Part shown: positions 11,917 through 26,000 of the stretch, one piece after another
Layout of the letters: each line of letters starts with the position of its first letter
How positions within the stretch are numbered: the first letter of the stretch is position 1
Origin: Lingula anatina
Lineage: Eukaryota; Brachiopoda; Lingulata; Lingulida; Lingulidae
Length of the DNA: 64,000 nt
NCBI RefSeq assembly: GCF_001039355.2
Contig: NW_019774770.1
Span: forward strand, 124,001-188,000
Direction: 5' to 3'
Position numbers and translations under genes: made by a program
The notes under the pieces: generated by a model
Databases searched by the model: none
Seen by the model: the letters and a program-made list of their open reading frames with translations, nothing else
What the model was told of the DNA's origin: nothing

Positions 11917-14900
11917 AGGAGGGCAGGAGAGTAGGCATGACTTACTCTTTTATTATTTTTCTTCCTATTGTCAGTGGATTCAGCACCTTCATCCTCCTCC
12001 GTAACCCAGCCCTCAGAATTATCAGAGTCCAAGGGGAGTTTCTTGCACTAAATAATAATAATAATAATAATAATAAATAATAAAATAATAATAATTCATG
12101 CAATAAATTATACCCAGTATAAGTAAAACCAAATTTACCTAGTATAAATTTCTCTATATTTAATGACCCTGCATTGCGATGTAGTATATGGTATAGTGAA
12201 CCAGTTATAACATTTCAAATATCTGCAAGATTCCAATTTAATTGGAAATATGTTGAGGAAAACCATGATATCCTACCCTTATCAGCAGCTGAAATACTAT
12301 TGCTCTTAAGCATTTACAACAACCTCTTCATTAGAGATAATATTAAGTACCAGGTCTTGAAAGGAAAAGGGGAATGACTTGGAAATGCTTTACCCACAGC
12401 ACAGCAGTTAGAGACCTGAACCCAGAGAAATGAGTTATTTGTGTGCAGTTTCCTCCATAAGTCACATCATATTACCAATCTCATTTCAAAAATAATTGCA
12501 TGGAAATGTACAAAATGCCCCCCGAGTACCCAACTCCGGCAACTCTAAATTAAATATCACAACCTTGACATTATAGACCCCCAGAACTAAGAGCATCTTT
12601 TCCGTTCTCTTTTCAATGCATGCCTTTCCAATATCCATGGAAATAACCCCAAATCCTGAGTCACTGGTTAAGTGTGCACCCTGGGGGAATAAACCCATCA
12701 CCTCAGTTGTTGACATTCAGCAGGTGTGTGCCCTGGAGAAGACAGGATGAAGAGAGGGACTACCCAAGTGGATTACTGTGCTCTACACTAGAAATAATTT
12801 TTTTGTGGGGCAGAAAAAATTGTTGGTTGTTTTGGTGCAGATTGAAGTGGTGCTAGCTGGCAGTTTCACGGTTTATAGGGACAACCAATTGAAAGAACTC
12901 GATTGACACCGCTGAAACTTGATAAAACATGCAGATTGAAAAATTCCAGTTATGTGTATACAATCTTATTTAAAATGATGGAAAATGAAATCACAGGACT
13001 GAGTTGTGAATGCCCTGGATGTGGGCATAAATCTTTGATAGGAGGACTAAATCAAATTGTAAATTTTTAATTAAATGTACCATAGCAATGGATATTTTCC
13101 ATGGATATCTGTATCCATTACACCATGGTTTTTGAAGTCTCTACAAAACATGGCTTTTGAACACCAAAAAGTATAGGATATATTTTTTGCCAAAGGATAC
13201 TTCTTGATATCCTTCATCTGCCAATTCACGTTATTGATATTGCATTTAAATCTGGTCTATCATACTGTCTATGGTAGTTGACCAACTATAATGCAGGTTC
13301 CTTCAACTATTAGATCTCACAAATAAAATATCTGTTTTGCAATTTTTGCTTCAATTTAAGTTCTCTGCACAACTTGCATGTGACCCCACTTGCCCTGTTG
13401 CCCAACAACAACTCAGGTGTGCAGTAATAACATGTAGTCCTATGGGAGGAAGAAAGTTAGAATTACAATGTTTTCTGATCATATGTTCATCATTAAGTCT
13501 GGGTCTTGACATATTTGCTCACACAAAGTTTTAATAAAATACTAAGAGGGGGAAAAGATATCACAAGAGAGCAGCACCAAATTATACTGTTCTGACCTCA
13601 GCATCCCTCTGAATCAATCTAGGACTTAGTGCATGTATGCTATATATCACTATGGACTTTCATTACATATACCAGGGTTCACAAACTGTTGCTGCAAATA
13701 AGGTCCATTACTCTTCCTCTGAACACAGTCGACAAGGGCAATGTTACGTTTAAAATCTAAATCGATGTTTTACCTCACCAACTGCAAATTTACAAGGGCA
13801 ATAACCGGTGAGGGGTACTTGATGCCTTCCCATTGATCTGACACTAATAGTGTTAGCAAATTTTACACACAAAGGGCAGTGCAAACGAGACATTATCAGC
13901 ACATGTCCTCCTGGGCCCTCCTTCTTTCTTGTTTGCATCATTATTGATTACAGAGACACTGTGTTGTCAATGTGAGAGAAAAAAAAGGAGTAGGAATCTA
14001 TGAACTATAGTACCTTTCTCCCCATCATCAATCTAATACAAGTCAAATATCATCTTTCTCATCCAGACACCAAAATCTATGAAATTTCGAGTGCATTTTT
14101 TCGCATATACTTTTCTCTACATTCCCTACCCTATGTACCTTTATAAGGATTTTTCCCTTTAGTTCTTCTGGTGAAGGCAATTGTATAGCATTCTCATCCG
14201 TAGGTTTAGCATACAGTTTGTCTCCAAACACTGCCTTCATATAGTGCACCATGGCCTGCTGGAGCTTGATACAGCAGTGGTTTTCAATGGCAAGAATCAC
14301 AGGGTACCTAGAGAAGCCAGAATGGGAGGGTATGAGTTGACAAAATAAAGAAAAAGTGTATGCAATATGATGCTGCAAGAAGTTAAAAAAATTGTAAAGC
14401 CTAAAAAATATGCATGGAAACCAAGAAATATCCCAAGGGTATCATTATGATAATGCACCTTTCACTCTTAAACCCCTCCAATCTTTACTTGGTAAAAAGA
14501 GTTTGCTTCAGATTTGGGTTCTTTCCGTATCATTGTACACAAACAATTAAGTACAGAGGGCAAACTCACACAACACCAATGCTGAGTACATTACAGCAAT
14601 TGCAATTACATTAGAGCTCCAAGGACGGCATAAGGAATTGGATTCAGACGGTTAATTGTAAAATTCCATGACCTGATGCAATATCTCAGGACAAAAATCA
14701 GTAGGTGGTTAACAAAATCAATACACAGGCACTCTCACACCATCCCTTTTATCTAAGATCTAAAATGTAATAACTAGATAGGTCTTGGTCTGATTTGATC
14801 ATCTAGTGCAGTCTTTACAAACTATTCACTGATCTTGATAACATGGCCAAGGACTATAATAAAGTTTATAGTTATATTAAAAGGAAACACCACATTCAAA

Positions 14901-17900
14901 TGAAAAGGAGCATACTTTGCTTCATATCTGCAATTTGTGTCAAGTACATTTAATTTGCCATCTTTGCCTACTGAGAACAATTTTTTAATGGAATATTTCA
15001 CCACAGCCATCTGATTCAAATTAATTTTTTAATGTACGGGTTTTACCCAACTTGGTATGTCAAAATAAAAAATATAGTACTAAAAACAGAGATCCACTCA
15101 CTCTGATGCTTGGAAAGCATATTGGTTGATGGTATCTATCACAGATTTGAAGGAAACTTTGGAGGTGAGAGTATGGCCATGGTAGATCACTGGTTCATCA
15201 TCGGGACCATCCCATGTGTCCACTGAAAAGAGAAATATAATAATATATTTATACACCACTTTCATTACTGGCATCTTTCACAATGACTATTATCCAACAA
15301 TAATATCTATTTGAATATCAGTGCCTTTTAAAAATGACCATATAAGTTTATATTAATTTTTGCTTTTGATACCTTTTACAGTGATTATTACCAAACAAAA
15401 CATGTTGTATTATAGAACATAAACTATCACTAAAATATGTAATAAGCAAACCACAGGGAGAAGACTTTTTGTCTCCCGAAAAAGTTGGAAATCTGCTGAT
15501 TGTTGGAAAAATCTATTTAATGCCAATGATATTTTTGACTCCCAAAAAGACGGAAATCTGCTGATAATTGGAAAAATAGTTCTCTAATATGTGATCATAT
15601 TTTACAGAAAGCATTTACCTTAATAGCACCATGAATATAAGCACTGTAGGCAGGCTCATTTAGTTATACAATTTGTTTACTGTCAGGTAATCATTATAAT
15701 GGAAATAAAACAGTTTACTTACTGCTTTCAAATGTCATATCAATATATTTTCAGAGGAAAATTGCAGCACATTTGTAGTCATGATAAATGAGGTGTTTAA
15801 AATAGTGCGGCAAAAAACCTCCAAGGACGATCTAAATTGAGATTGATGGTTTCTTTGAATACACCTAGTTCAGTGCAGAAATGCCAACACCTATAAGTGG
15901 CACATGGATATTTGATCAACGGCAACTGAAGTGGTCCCATTTTAAATATTCTTCTCTCTTACCTTTAGAAGTTTCCTACCATAGCGTTTTTAATTATTTT
16001 TTTTGTTAAATTTATCCAAAAATATTCAATTTAAGCATATTCAGGAAATAACTGGATAAAAACATTTGATTGCCGTTTGCAATGGTGCATTTTAGAATGG
16101 AAGTTGATCTATTCTGCACTGTTACACAATTTCTGCTCAAAAGGCAGGTTTTCAGTTCAAAGTAACCATGCCTCAACAACAAAAAGTTTATAGAAAGAAT
16201 AACATGAAGAAAACAGAGACCAGTGCACCAGAACCATTGTTAGCTATTTTGTTCTTTCTATGTTGTCAAGGCAGCATATCAGATACTTGTTATATATCTT
16301 AAAGTCAGGCAAAAATGCAACTAGAGAATGCTGTAAGCTTTACATAAATCCCTGACATTTTATAAGAAAAATAAGCTTCCGGAGGAAATCACTTCTCTAC
16401 TTACACTCCAAGCATCTGCAACCCTTTTTTAATGCCCTTTCATATGCCTCTGTGCTAGAAGGGCCCTTAAGCTGATCTTCTAGCAAATATCTAAATTGAA
16501 GGGAAAAAAACTTAATGTAACAGTAAAAAAATGCAAGTGATTACATTAGTCTGCAGTTAAATAATATCCATAATCAAATAACACACTCATAATGGATATA
16601 TTCAATTAGCATGAAAGGTAATGTGAAGAAAACTTGATTTTCAGGTAATTTTCTTGATTATTTTTAGCTTGTTATATATGTCTGATGGTTTAAGAGGATT
16701 CAATCTACAAATTGCCTTATTTTTGAGCATTAAATGTAATCACAGAAAAACTTTAATTCTACGGCAGCCTTTCAAGCAACTAGTAAAAGTACGATCCTGT
16801 CAGTTTAAATAAGAAATATACATTTGATACTTTTATGAACTTGAGATTGTGCCCGCATGCAACTGTTTTGGCAGAATAAAAAAAATAATGCAATTTCTGA
16901 GGCCTGATTTTGAAAAGTCGTAATTTTTGGGATATGTGTAGACTGCTTAAATTGGATAGCCAATTACACAAAGTCACAATGGAATATTGGTCTTTTTAAT
17001 GAAGGCATTTGACATAGCTAAATCAGCTACTGTCACTACTGAGAGCAAAAACCATCCTCAACAAAATCACAATTTCCTCAAAGGGCTTATTTAAAAGACC
17101 TTTTTAAAACTGTTTAAAACCTTTTAAATTGTCACAGATTAAACTTTTCAATTTCAACACAAATTTTGAAAGCTACTGTACCTCAGAGCTAACATTATGG
17201 TATTGTGTCAGATATGTGATAGGTTATATCTCCCACATAGTTTTTTGAAGGATGATCTTTTGAACAGTCACAGAAAACATTGTTTTCATAGATAGGAAGT
17301 TCAAATAGTTGGGCAAAAGCTCCCGAAGGTAAAGCTGCTTTTAAAATGTGTATAGAAATTGAGAAATTTAATCTTTGACAATGAATTCATACATTATCAA
17401 GTTATGTTAAATTGATGGTATGAAGCTCTACAAATCACACACTTTTACAGAACCTTTAAGATCCTTTTTCAAATGCAGCTTAATCACCCAAGCCTTAGCA
17501 GGCTCAGGTTTTAGGCCAAAAATGACCTAGGTCTTTTGTGAAATGGTCCCCTAACTAATACTTACGTATTATGCGATGTTGCAATAAAATAATGGGACAA
17601 GGGGTGAGCCATGTCCTGACAAACTTTGCGATGTTCTGGGTCAAAGAGATCACAATCTTCTGATAACAAATATGCAGTAAAACCTGGAAAGCAATGCTAC
17701 ATAGTATACATACAAGAGTGAATGCTGTGGTTCCTTTTTATTTTTCTTCTCTTTTTTATCTATTATTAATTATTTTGTTCTTTTTTAACTGAAATTATTT
17801 ATATGTTCTGCACAAAACAAAGATTCTGTCCTCCCTTAACATCAAACAAAATCAATCATTTATAAATCCATTTGTTTAAGGAAAAAAACAAACATTAAAG

Positions 17901-20900
17901 CCACATAAAGAACACAACATTATATCAATTACTAAAGAAGTCTTTTTTCCCTTTTATTTTCATTTGTTCTCTTTGAAATAATTATTTCACCAATGAAAAA
18001 TAATGCAGTGTTGCAGTACAGTAGAAATCATAATGATATTTACCATCAACTGCAAGCTGTCCTTTCTGCCTGCCTTCTGGAGAGGGTTCATACTTTTCAA
18101 CTATTCTTAAACAATCTTCTTTGGTTACTGTAGAAATCTGTAAAGAAGTGGATTTCTTCTTATTTATTTAAAAAAAAATCTTAGTAAACACACACACACA
18201 TACACACAGGTGTACTTCAAGTTAAATGTGTCACATAAATTCAAACATCTCATCTCATCTCATCTAAGGGTACTTGTTATCTGTGATTTTCTCTCCAGAG
18301 CAAGCAAACAGAATTTAAAGCCAAATCATAACTGCAATCTAATAAGCTAACTGAGGCTTAAAGATATTATCTTCATAAATTGTACTCCCAAGAGAAAACA
18401 AAATACAACATAACTAGGTCTTGTCACTGTCTATGAGCACTTGAGTTTGAATCTGATTTTCAAAAAGTTGCACATTATCTCAATGAATGTTATAATACCA
18501 TAATAAGTATGAAGTTGATCACAATATTGATCCATGTATGCACTTGAATGGTGCTATCCTACTGTGCTAGTATCATTCTGCATATAAACACCCACACCCA
18601 TTCACAAATGCTTGTCCACAGAACAGACATAATTGAAACACACTAATCATATTTCATACATTCTCAAGGAACGCTTAACTGATGGTATGAAGCTCTACAA
18701 GATCATGAACTTGCTGATGACAAAAACATTATATAGTCAAATAACAACAATTTATATTATGTAAGTACTATGCAGTGCCAGTGTAAATAAAATGGCATTA
18801 TTAATACTACATAAACAATGCTTTGTTTTGTCTATGCAAGAGAAAATACTGACATTTGAGTTATATCATATTTAGGATGATTGGAATACTTACACCTTGT
18901 TCAGCTTCCAGAAACAACATCAAGTCATCTATGGACATATATTCTGCATGGCTAGAGTATCTGGAACATATTAAATTCAAACTATCAAAATGTATCAATA
19001 GTGAAATAGAGATTAAATAATGTTGTTAAAAGAGAATATACCATAATAGATGCTCCTGCTTTTAAAAAGCACTCCTAGAACCCTTAAAACATGAAGAGAA
19101 GCCCCTGCTTAGAGAGAAGCCCCCTCTCCCATTTGACAGTGATGCATGATACATTGCTAGATAGATGCAGCAATACAGTAGACTAGTTTTGCATGTTTTA
19201 GGGATCATTCCCACAAACCCATCATATTAGCTGGATTGATCTAACTCTGCGGGGATCCCATTAAATCATATTCAGTGTAAATGGCTCAATTTGCCTGACA
19301 CGCCTACTCAAACTGCTAGGGGGAAATAAATGAGATCAATTACCCCCTAGTTATTCAAAGGGGCGTGCTAGACAATTAAACTGATTACACTGAAAGCACT
19401 TTAGCGACAAGTCCTGCAGAGTTAAATGAATCCAGCTAGTATGATGGGTTTATGGGAATGCTGTCTAAGAAATGTTTGAAAAATGAAAGCCCCTGCTGGA
19501 ATTCTCCACTTTAATATATTTTTTCACCTCCCTTGTGTGAGATATGGTAGACAAAGAGAGTATAATTACAAAAGATGGAACCTAAAAAAATTATTTGATC
19601 AGTCCTACAAGAGTGATGTGTGAACCAAATATTCTAACATATGTCTTATAACATTTGTTATACCAATTTGCCATAAATAGCAATATAAGGAACATATTTG
19701 ACTAAAAATTCAAATTATAGTTGCAGCAAACCAAATATACAATATGCTTAAATAATACTGCATTTGTGTGGTAATGCAACTACAGTGAACTTTAACTCCT
19801 ATCAAAAGAACAAGATATTCATTCCATTCAATCATTTGATCCTTTCATGTACTTTTGCACACTAAACATTCTTTTCAACCTCATTCAAACTGTGCTGGTT
19901 ATTTTCTCAGCTTTAATTCATTTTTGGCACTGTTGTTTCTCAGCACTGTGGTAAGAGGGAAAAAAATCTAGAAATCGAGATGAATTAGTTTCCAGACTAA
20001 AAATACACTACTTTGTAAATTCAATCTGAACTGCTGTATGGAACAGTAGTAGCCCGAAGTACTTTTAAGTCCACTTTTAGCCATTACTGCATGACTTAGT
20101 TCACCCTTTTAGTAAACGCATAGCCAGAGCCACACAAGCAGATCACAGATCACATTCTGGTCCTAGTAAAGATGATTTTCACTCCATTAAAGACTAAACC
20201 AGAATATGTATATATATATATATATATAGAGAGAGATATTATAAATCAATAATAAACTGGAATCATAAAGGTTCATGCAAAAGGTAATACAATCAACTGG
20301 CTACTTTTATTTTCAATGTTTTGCTGACCTGGGCCCCATAACTTGAAAGCATTGTGAATTGCGACCAAGCGCATCTATTCCATAACACTGCATTTATTCG
20401 CCCCATATAATAGCCTCGAAATGGAAGTTGAAATCACTATCGCAATTCGCGATGCTTTCGAGCTACAGAGCCCTGTTCCCACTGACTATGCACCTGTCTC
20501 CTGGATAAATTAACACACTTTCTATCATATACCATCCACCCAAATACCACAATCTCTGCTTAGATTCTATCATTAAATTTACTGTCTGCTCTGCATTTCT
20601 GTTGTTATAACACTTCACTGCTTTAATTAACTCAGGTTGCAGAGTTGACAATGAAGATGCTCTAAGAGTCATATGCAGGATGTGATAAAAATGAATAACA
20701 AGCTAGGCAAGTGTCAAAAACATCAAAACTTGGGCTGATTTAATAAGGATGTATTTAAAAGACCAAGTGAAAAGTAAATGGCTGTTATCCTAAATTAGTT
20801 ATTTTTAAGTGTTGGGAGAAGACATTTTTTAATTAAAGTTTGCTGAAAGTCATAATGCATATAAGCAACCAAAATTCTATCATACTATTTCAGGTGTAAA

Positions 20901-22973
20901 AATCCTAAATATCTCAGGTGTTTGAAACACTAAATCATTTGATTAATATGCCATCTGAGCTAATGCAGTCAACAAATGAAACTAGTTGACTATATTACTC
21001 ACACAAGAACTTATATGATCAAACTACCACTGTTGATAAATTTTGGCTACAGAAGTGTATAAACAAGTTTGTGAGAGAAACATTGATTTCAGGCTTGCTG
21101 CTGTGGAGGGCTGTTAAGTCTGACTTCCTGGGATTAAGACCAAATAAAGAAGAAGAAACTTTATCAATATAAACCAAATCATACATGGCATGATCAATCT
21201 ACAAACACAGGTGACTACATATAATAATACATAAAAGGACTAGTGGTATACTAGTCTTTCACCTTTCCTTCATCTCTGGTTCTCAAGTTGATGAAGATGT
21301 TTACGTATTCTTCTAACACATCTATCACAGAAATGGCCACCTGACAGTGCTGTATTTGATTACTACAACTCTGCTCCTTCTGAAGCACCTCTTTTGGTTC
21401 AAGCTACAGAAGACTTCAAAGTTTACTGATTCATTTGATGGCAGATATCAATTCATTTAACTTGTTCTTACACCCAATATGGTAGGCCCTAGCCTTGCCA
21501 GTGCCTTTGTGAATTTTTTTTTTGAAATCTAATTAAACATTTGATAGTTGGCACCTAAAGTTGCAATGTTCTGAAATTTATATGCACTTGCTAAAATAAG
21601 AAGGAAACTAGTAAAAAGATATGTCCATGTCTATTCACTATACCTCAATTACATTTTCCTGAAAGTTAACTACACCTTGCAAACATGCCAACATATAAAA
21701 ATGTTAAGGCTATCAAAGTAATTATTTCTTCTTGAAACATATTATCACATATCTTGGATGTGCTAAGGATGAGCTAAATTCGTACAGTGCAGAAAGATTT
21801 TCTCTTGGAATCTCCAAATTAAGCATTAAAATTCCCAGCTGCTTCACTTGATAAAGAATTGAAAGAGAAGCCCCGTTAGATCTCCAGGGCCCATACTGTT
21901 CTGCAGGAGAAGGAAGGGAAAAAAAGATGTTAAGATGATTAAAAGAAACCTCTTTATTCCAGTCTTCTTCTTTCATAAGTGCACAAGTGAAATACCACAA
22001 CCCTCTAAAGAGAGTTAATGTGCAACACATGCCAACCATGCAAACAGTCAAAAGTTTCGAAATGCCTTAAGAGCATTAAAACAATTAAAAAAAGTTTTAT
22101 TAAGTTTGTTTAGTTGACAGTATAATTAATTTAAGAAGACTTACCTGACTAAGAGAAAATATACTTCAGGTCGTGTGACCATATCTTTGAAAAGTCGACT
22201 AAATTCGTCACTATTCAGCTGCACATTTTTGCCCTCTATTCTTGCCGTGCAAATTTCCTAGAATATAAAAGGTGAATGAAATACATCAGATTCTTTTATT
22301 GTTTACATTTTAAAGAATGTAAGGACTTCTCTCACAGAAACATAAAATCCAAGCCAATGTCTAAAGAAAACAAAACACAGCTACATTTGGCATGAGAAAA
22401 ATGAACATTATTTTCTATCTATCTATCATAGATAGTTATGGGAGCTCTGCTCTTATTGAAAGGTGCTTGTTCTTCATGGGATTTTCCCATCAAAATGAAT
22501 TTTCCAAAGATAAAGAGCAATTTTCTCCTACTCACAAATTATTGCACTTGGATTTGATGTTAAATTTCATTTTTAATTTAATACTTTAGTTTGAAATGAC
22601 TGACCAAATTTTTTTAATGCGTGACCAGAACCCTTTATATTTTTATTAATATTATGCTTGTATGAGTCTTGGACTGCATTCCCACAGATTTTAGATAGTC
22701 TCACTAGATTACTGTCAGCTTAGCCGGCTTAAATGTCTGTCCCGCCTGCTAAAAGCTGTAAGGGGGTAATTAACTTCAGTGCGCGCTTGGCTGACAGCAA
22801 TTTAGCGTGAACCCCCAGGGAGTTAGGTCGATCCAGATGAATCGATCTAAATCTGTGGGAATGCAGCCTTGGGCTTTACTGTAAGCTAGAAAGAAAGATG
22901 ACTTAATGAGGAAATACAAAATTTCAGACCACATTACAGTCACAAACTAGACAAAAAGAGAAACGTACTTCCA

Positions 22974-23011
<38 letters not shown>

Positions 23012-26000
23012 TATAAATAGCAATTACTTGTATCCACAGTTTGACTTCATGGACATGAGTGCATATAAATAAGTTTTAGACTTAGGATGATAAACAATTT
23101 AATATCAATGGAAAGAGTGATAAAGAGATACATTTTGCACAAAACATGATATCAATTTTGTACCAATAACTAATCCATGAAAGAAAAGTCTCTGTTATGA
23201 TGATATTAACATTTCTTATCAACAAACTAACTTTGCAGACTAATTTGAAGGGAGACTCAATCAACATTATAGCTTTTTCAGAGTCCTAAGCATTTCAGAA
23301 ACTAATATTTTGATTGCACCACCTACACAATCTATTTTAAAATACCTTCCCATGCCTGTAACTCAGTCAAAACGAGTTGAAGAGATAATTCTTGGCACAA
23401 TAACAAAAACAAGGAAGCATTCAAAAGTTCACCTTGTTTTCAGGATAAAATCTGTTGTAATACATGTCTTTTATCCAGAAACTTTCGGACGAATAAAAGT
23501 GCATTTTCTTGAGGTCATTGCATACTGGAATAACTCATCTATATATAAATGTAACTTTCATAAATCACTGCAGACGTCAACTTGTCATAACATGTTGATT
23601 TAAATGATCAGTGCCTTTTTATGGTTGGTTAATCAGACAAAAATGTATGTCATTTTGATGCCAATAATAAAAATATAAATAAATCAAATAAATCACTGCA
23701 CAAATGAGCTTCTCACAGTTTCTTGACTCCATTAACCAAGAAGATATCATGGCTTATATAATCTGATCAATCTGTGGAAAACTGGTCTCAAAGCAGAGAA
23801 CAGAGAAAATACATTATGTAAGTCTGGGTTCTGTTTTTTCTTTCAAGTTGGTACTGTTCCAAAGAAAATGTAAAAGATGTGAGGGCAATGACTATGTGTA
23901 ACCTCTTAACCTTCCTAACAAACCTATAGCACCTCAGTCAATTCACAGCAGGAGGAAAACACATGTCTGATACCCATCTTAAAACCCATACCAGAAATAC
24001 AACTCCCGACAGCCAATCGGAATCGCAAGTGAAAAAAAAGAAAGAAACTGATACTTTGAATGCCTCTACCAGAATCAACTGCATCAAACCAAAAAAGGTG
24101 GAAATAAAAAGAAAAAAAAATACTTGCTTCATATTTGAAAAGGTTTCTAGGTGTAACTAGAAGAACAACCAAGTCATACAAAAAAACAGTTCACCTAGGA
24201 AAATAATCATTCTTGTTCACATATTTCTACTCCCCTCGAGAGATCTTTTTTCAACTTCTCTTCAAGAAGAAAATCTAACACTGCTTGGCAAATGGTGATC
24301 GAAGTAACTGTGACGGTATACCACCTGCTGGTTGCTATTTCTTGTACTTTACCAACTTCTGTTCTCAATACTTAGTTAATGAAACAAAAACATGCTCCAA
24401 CGTTCCATGACGCAAGTCACTGTCATTCCAACACTCTTCATGAAGAGTTAAGTGTGCAATCTTAGACAGGAATGAAAAAATGACTTTGAGCATAAAATGA
24501 AAACAAAAACTGTTCTTTCAAATCTTAACATTTTAGATCTTAAAAATAATTGCAAGAGATGTTATTTATCTTCAGAATTGCTTTAAAAAGATTGAGATGT
24601 ATCAAAACATAAAGGCTTTTAATTGACAAACCAACAAAGGCAAATACATGACCTCCCTAGCTGAGGCAATACACATTTAGAACTCACCTTTATTTTTTGC
24701 TGAATCTTGGCAGTAGAAATATTGGAATCTAATTTTTTCATCAAATTGATGACTTCAAATTCGTCCAACACCCCTATGTTGTCTTGGTCTGCTGAACTGA
24801 ATACCTCTTGTAACCATGTGTCAGAAGTTAAGGAAGAAAGAAATACATTTCTGCTATGCTCTCTCACTCCAGTGTTAAAGAAACAAAGATGCATCCACAG
24901 CTTACAGTCTAATCATACTAATTAAAAAAAGTTTTAATTACACAAAACATGCTGTTTCTAATATTTCTTTTTCATCATTTTACAATTCCTTATGTAACCT
25001 TTGACAACTTGCCAACTTCATCATATTAAATTTTAATTAAAAATGTCATAATAACCATTAATTGGGCACATAATTGATGTTACAGGACTGGATCCAGTGT
25101 ATTCTTAGTTTCTGTGTGAGATGTTTTAAACAGATTTAACTGTTAGCTACACAAGCAAGAACGTACTAATACATTTTTTTAGTAATCAATAAATAAAAGA
25201 GTGCTGCAAATATTTGAGCATTCATAAAAAATAACAAGAGGTCAACAGACAACTCTTATTGATCTGACACACTGAAAGCTGCTAAATTCTAGGAGCCCAA
25301 TTAAAAAAAAAAAAAAAAAAAACTCTGGGCAAAATATGCCTCAATGTGATGCTCAAATTCTGCTCCATCCTTACCGTAGGTGAGGCCTCCAAGCTCTATC
25401 TATGTGGAAAAGATGTGGTATAATAAATACATAAACTAAGGACCAATCTGGTGCCCTTTATCAATGTCTAATGCTAGTTTAAGTACGATAGGACTCGAAA
25501 ACTCATTTTCTCAAAATTAAGACATGGTTTGCATCTGATAAACATGTTTGGCTCCATGCGACAGTCCTTTTTTGATATCATTTGTAATAATATTAGCATG
25601 CAGAAGACAAAACAACCCGCAACCCCCATTTAATAAATAAATGAATAATCCATTAACTCTCATAAAATAATCATTATGAATAAAATTGCTGACAACTGGA
25701 AATAATACAGATTGAGATATTAGTGAAAGTCAAATTTTAATGCTGACACAGAAAGTGGCAAAGTGTAGGATTTTAAACACACTTTAAGTAAACAACCCAT
25801 CTCTTGTTGAACTAATCTAAGAAGTTATACTTTTTGGTGATATTTTTACAGATAAATGCCATGAATTAATATTGCAAAATATAATCAAATTTACTCCCTC
25901 CTGACAAACTTACAGGCCCATCAACCATCTAAACAGTTTTAAATCATTCAAAATCTGGAAGGCTGTGTGAGACTCGAGTTTTGTAAAACATCACTTAACA

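Noticed and set aside
23924-24181. Overlapping open frames on both strands in a PLCL intron
   Set aside because: No family similarity, low-complexity Phe or Lys runs, and incompatible with PLCL splicing phases.
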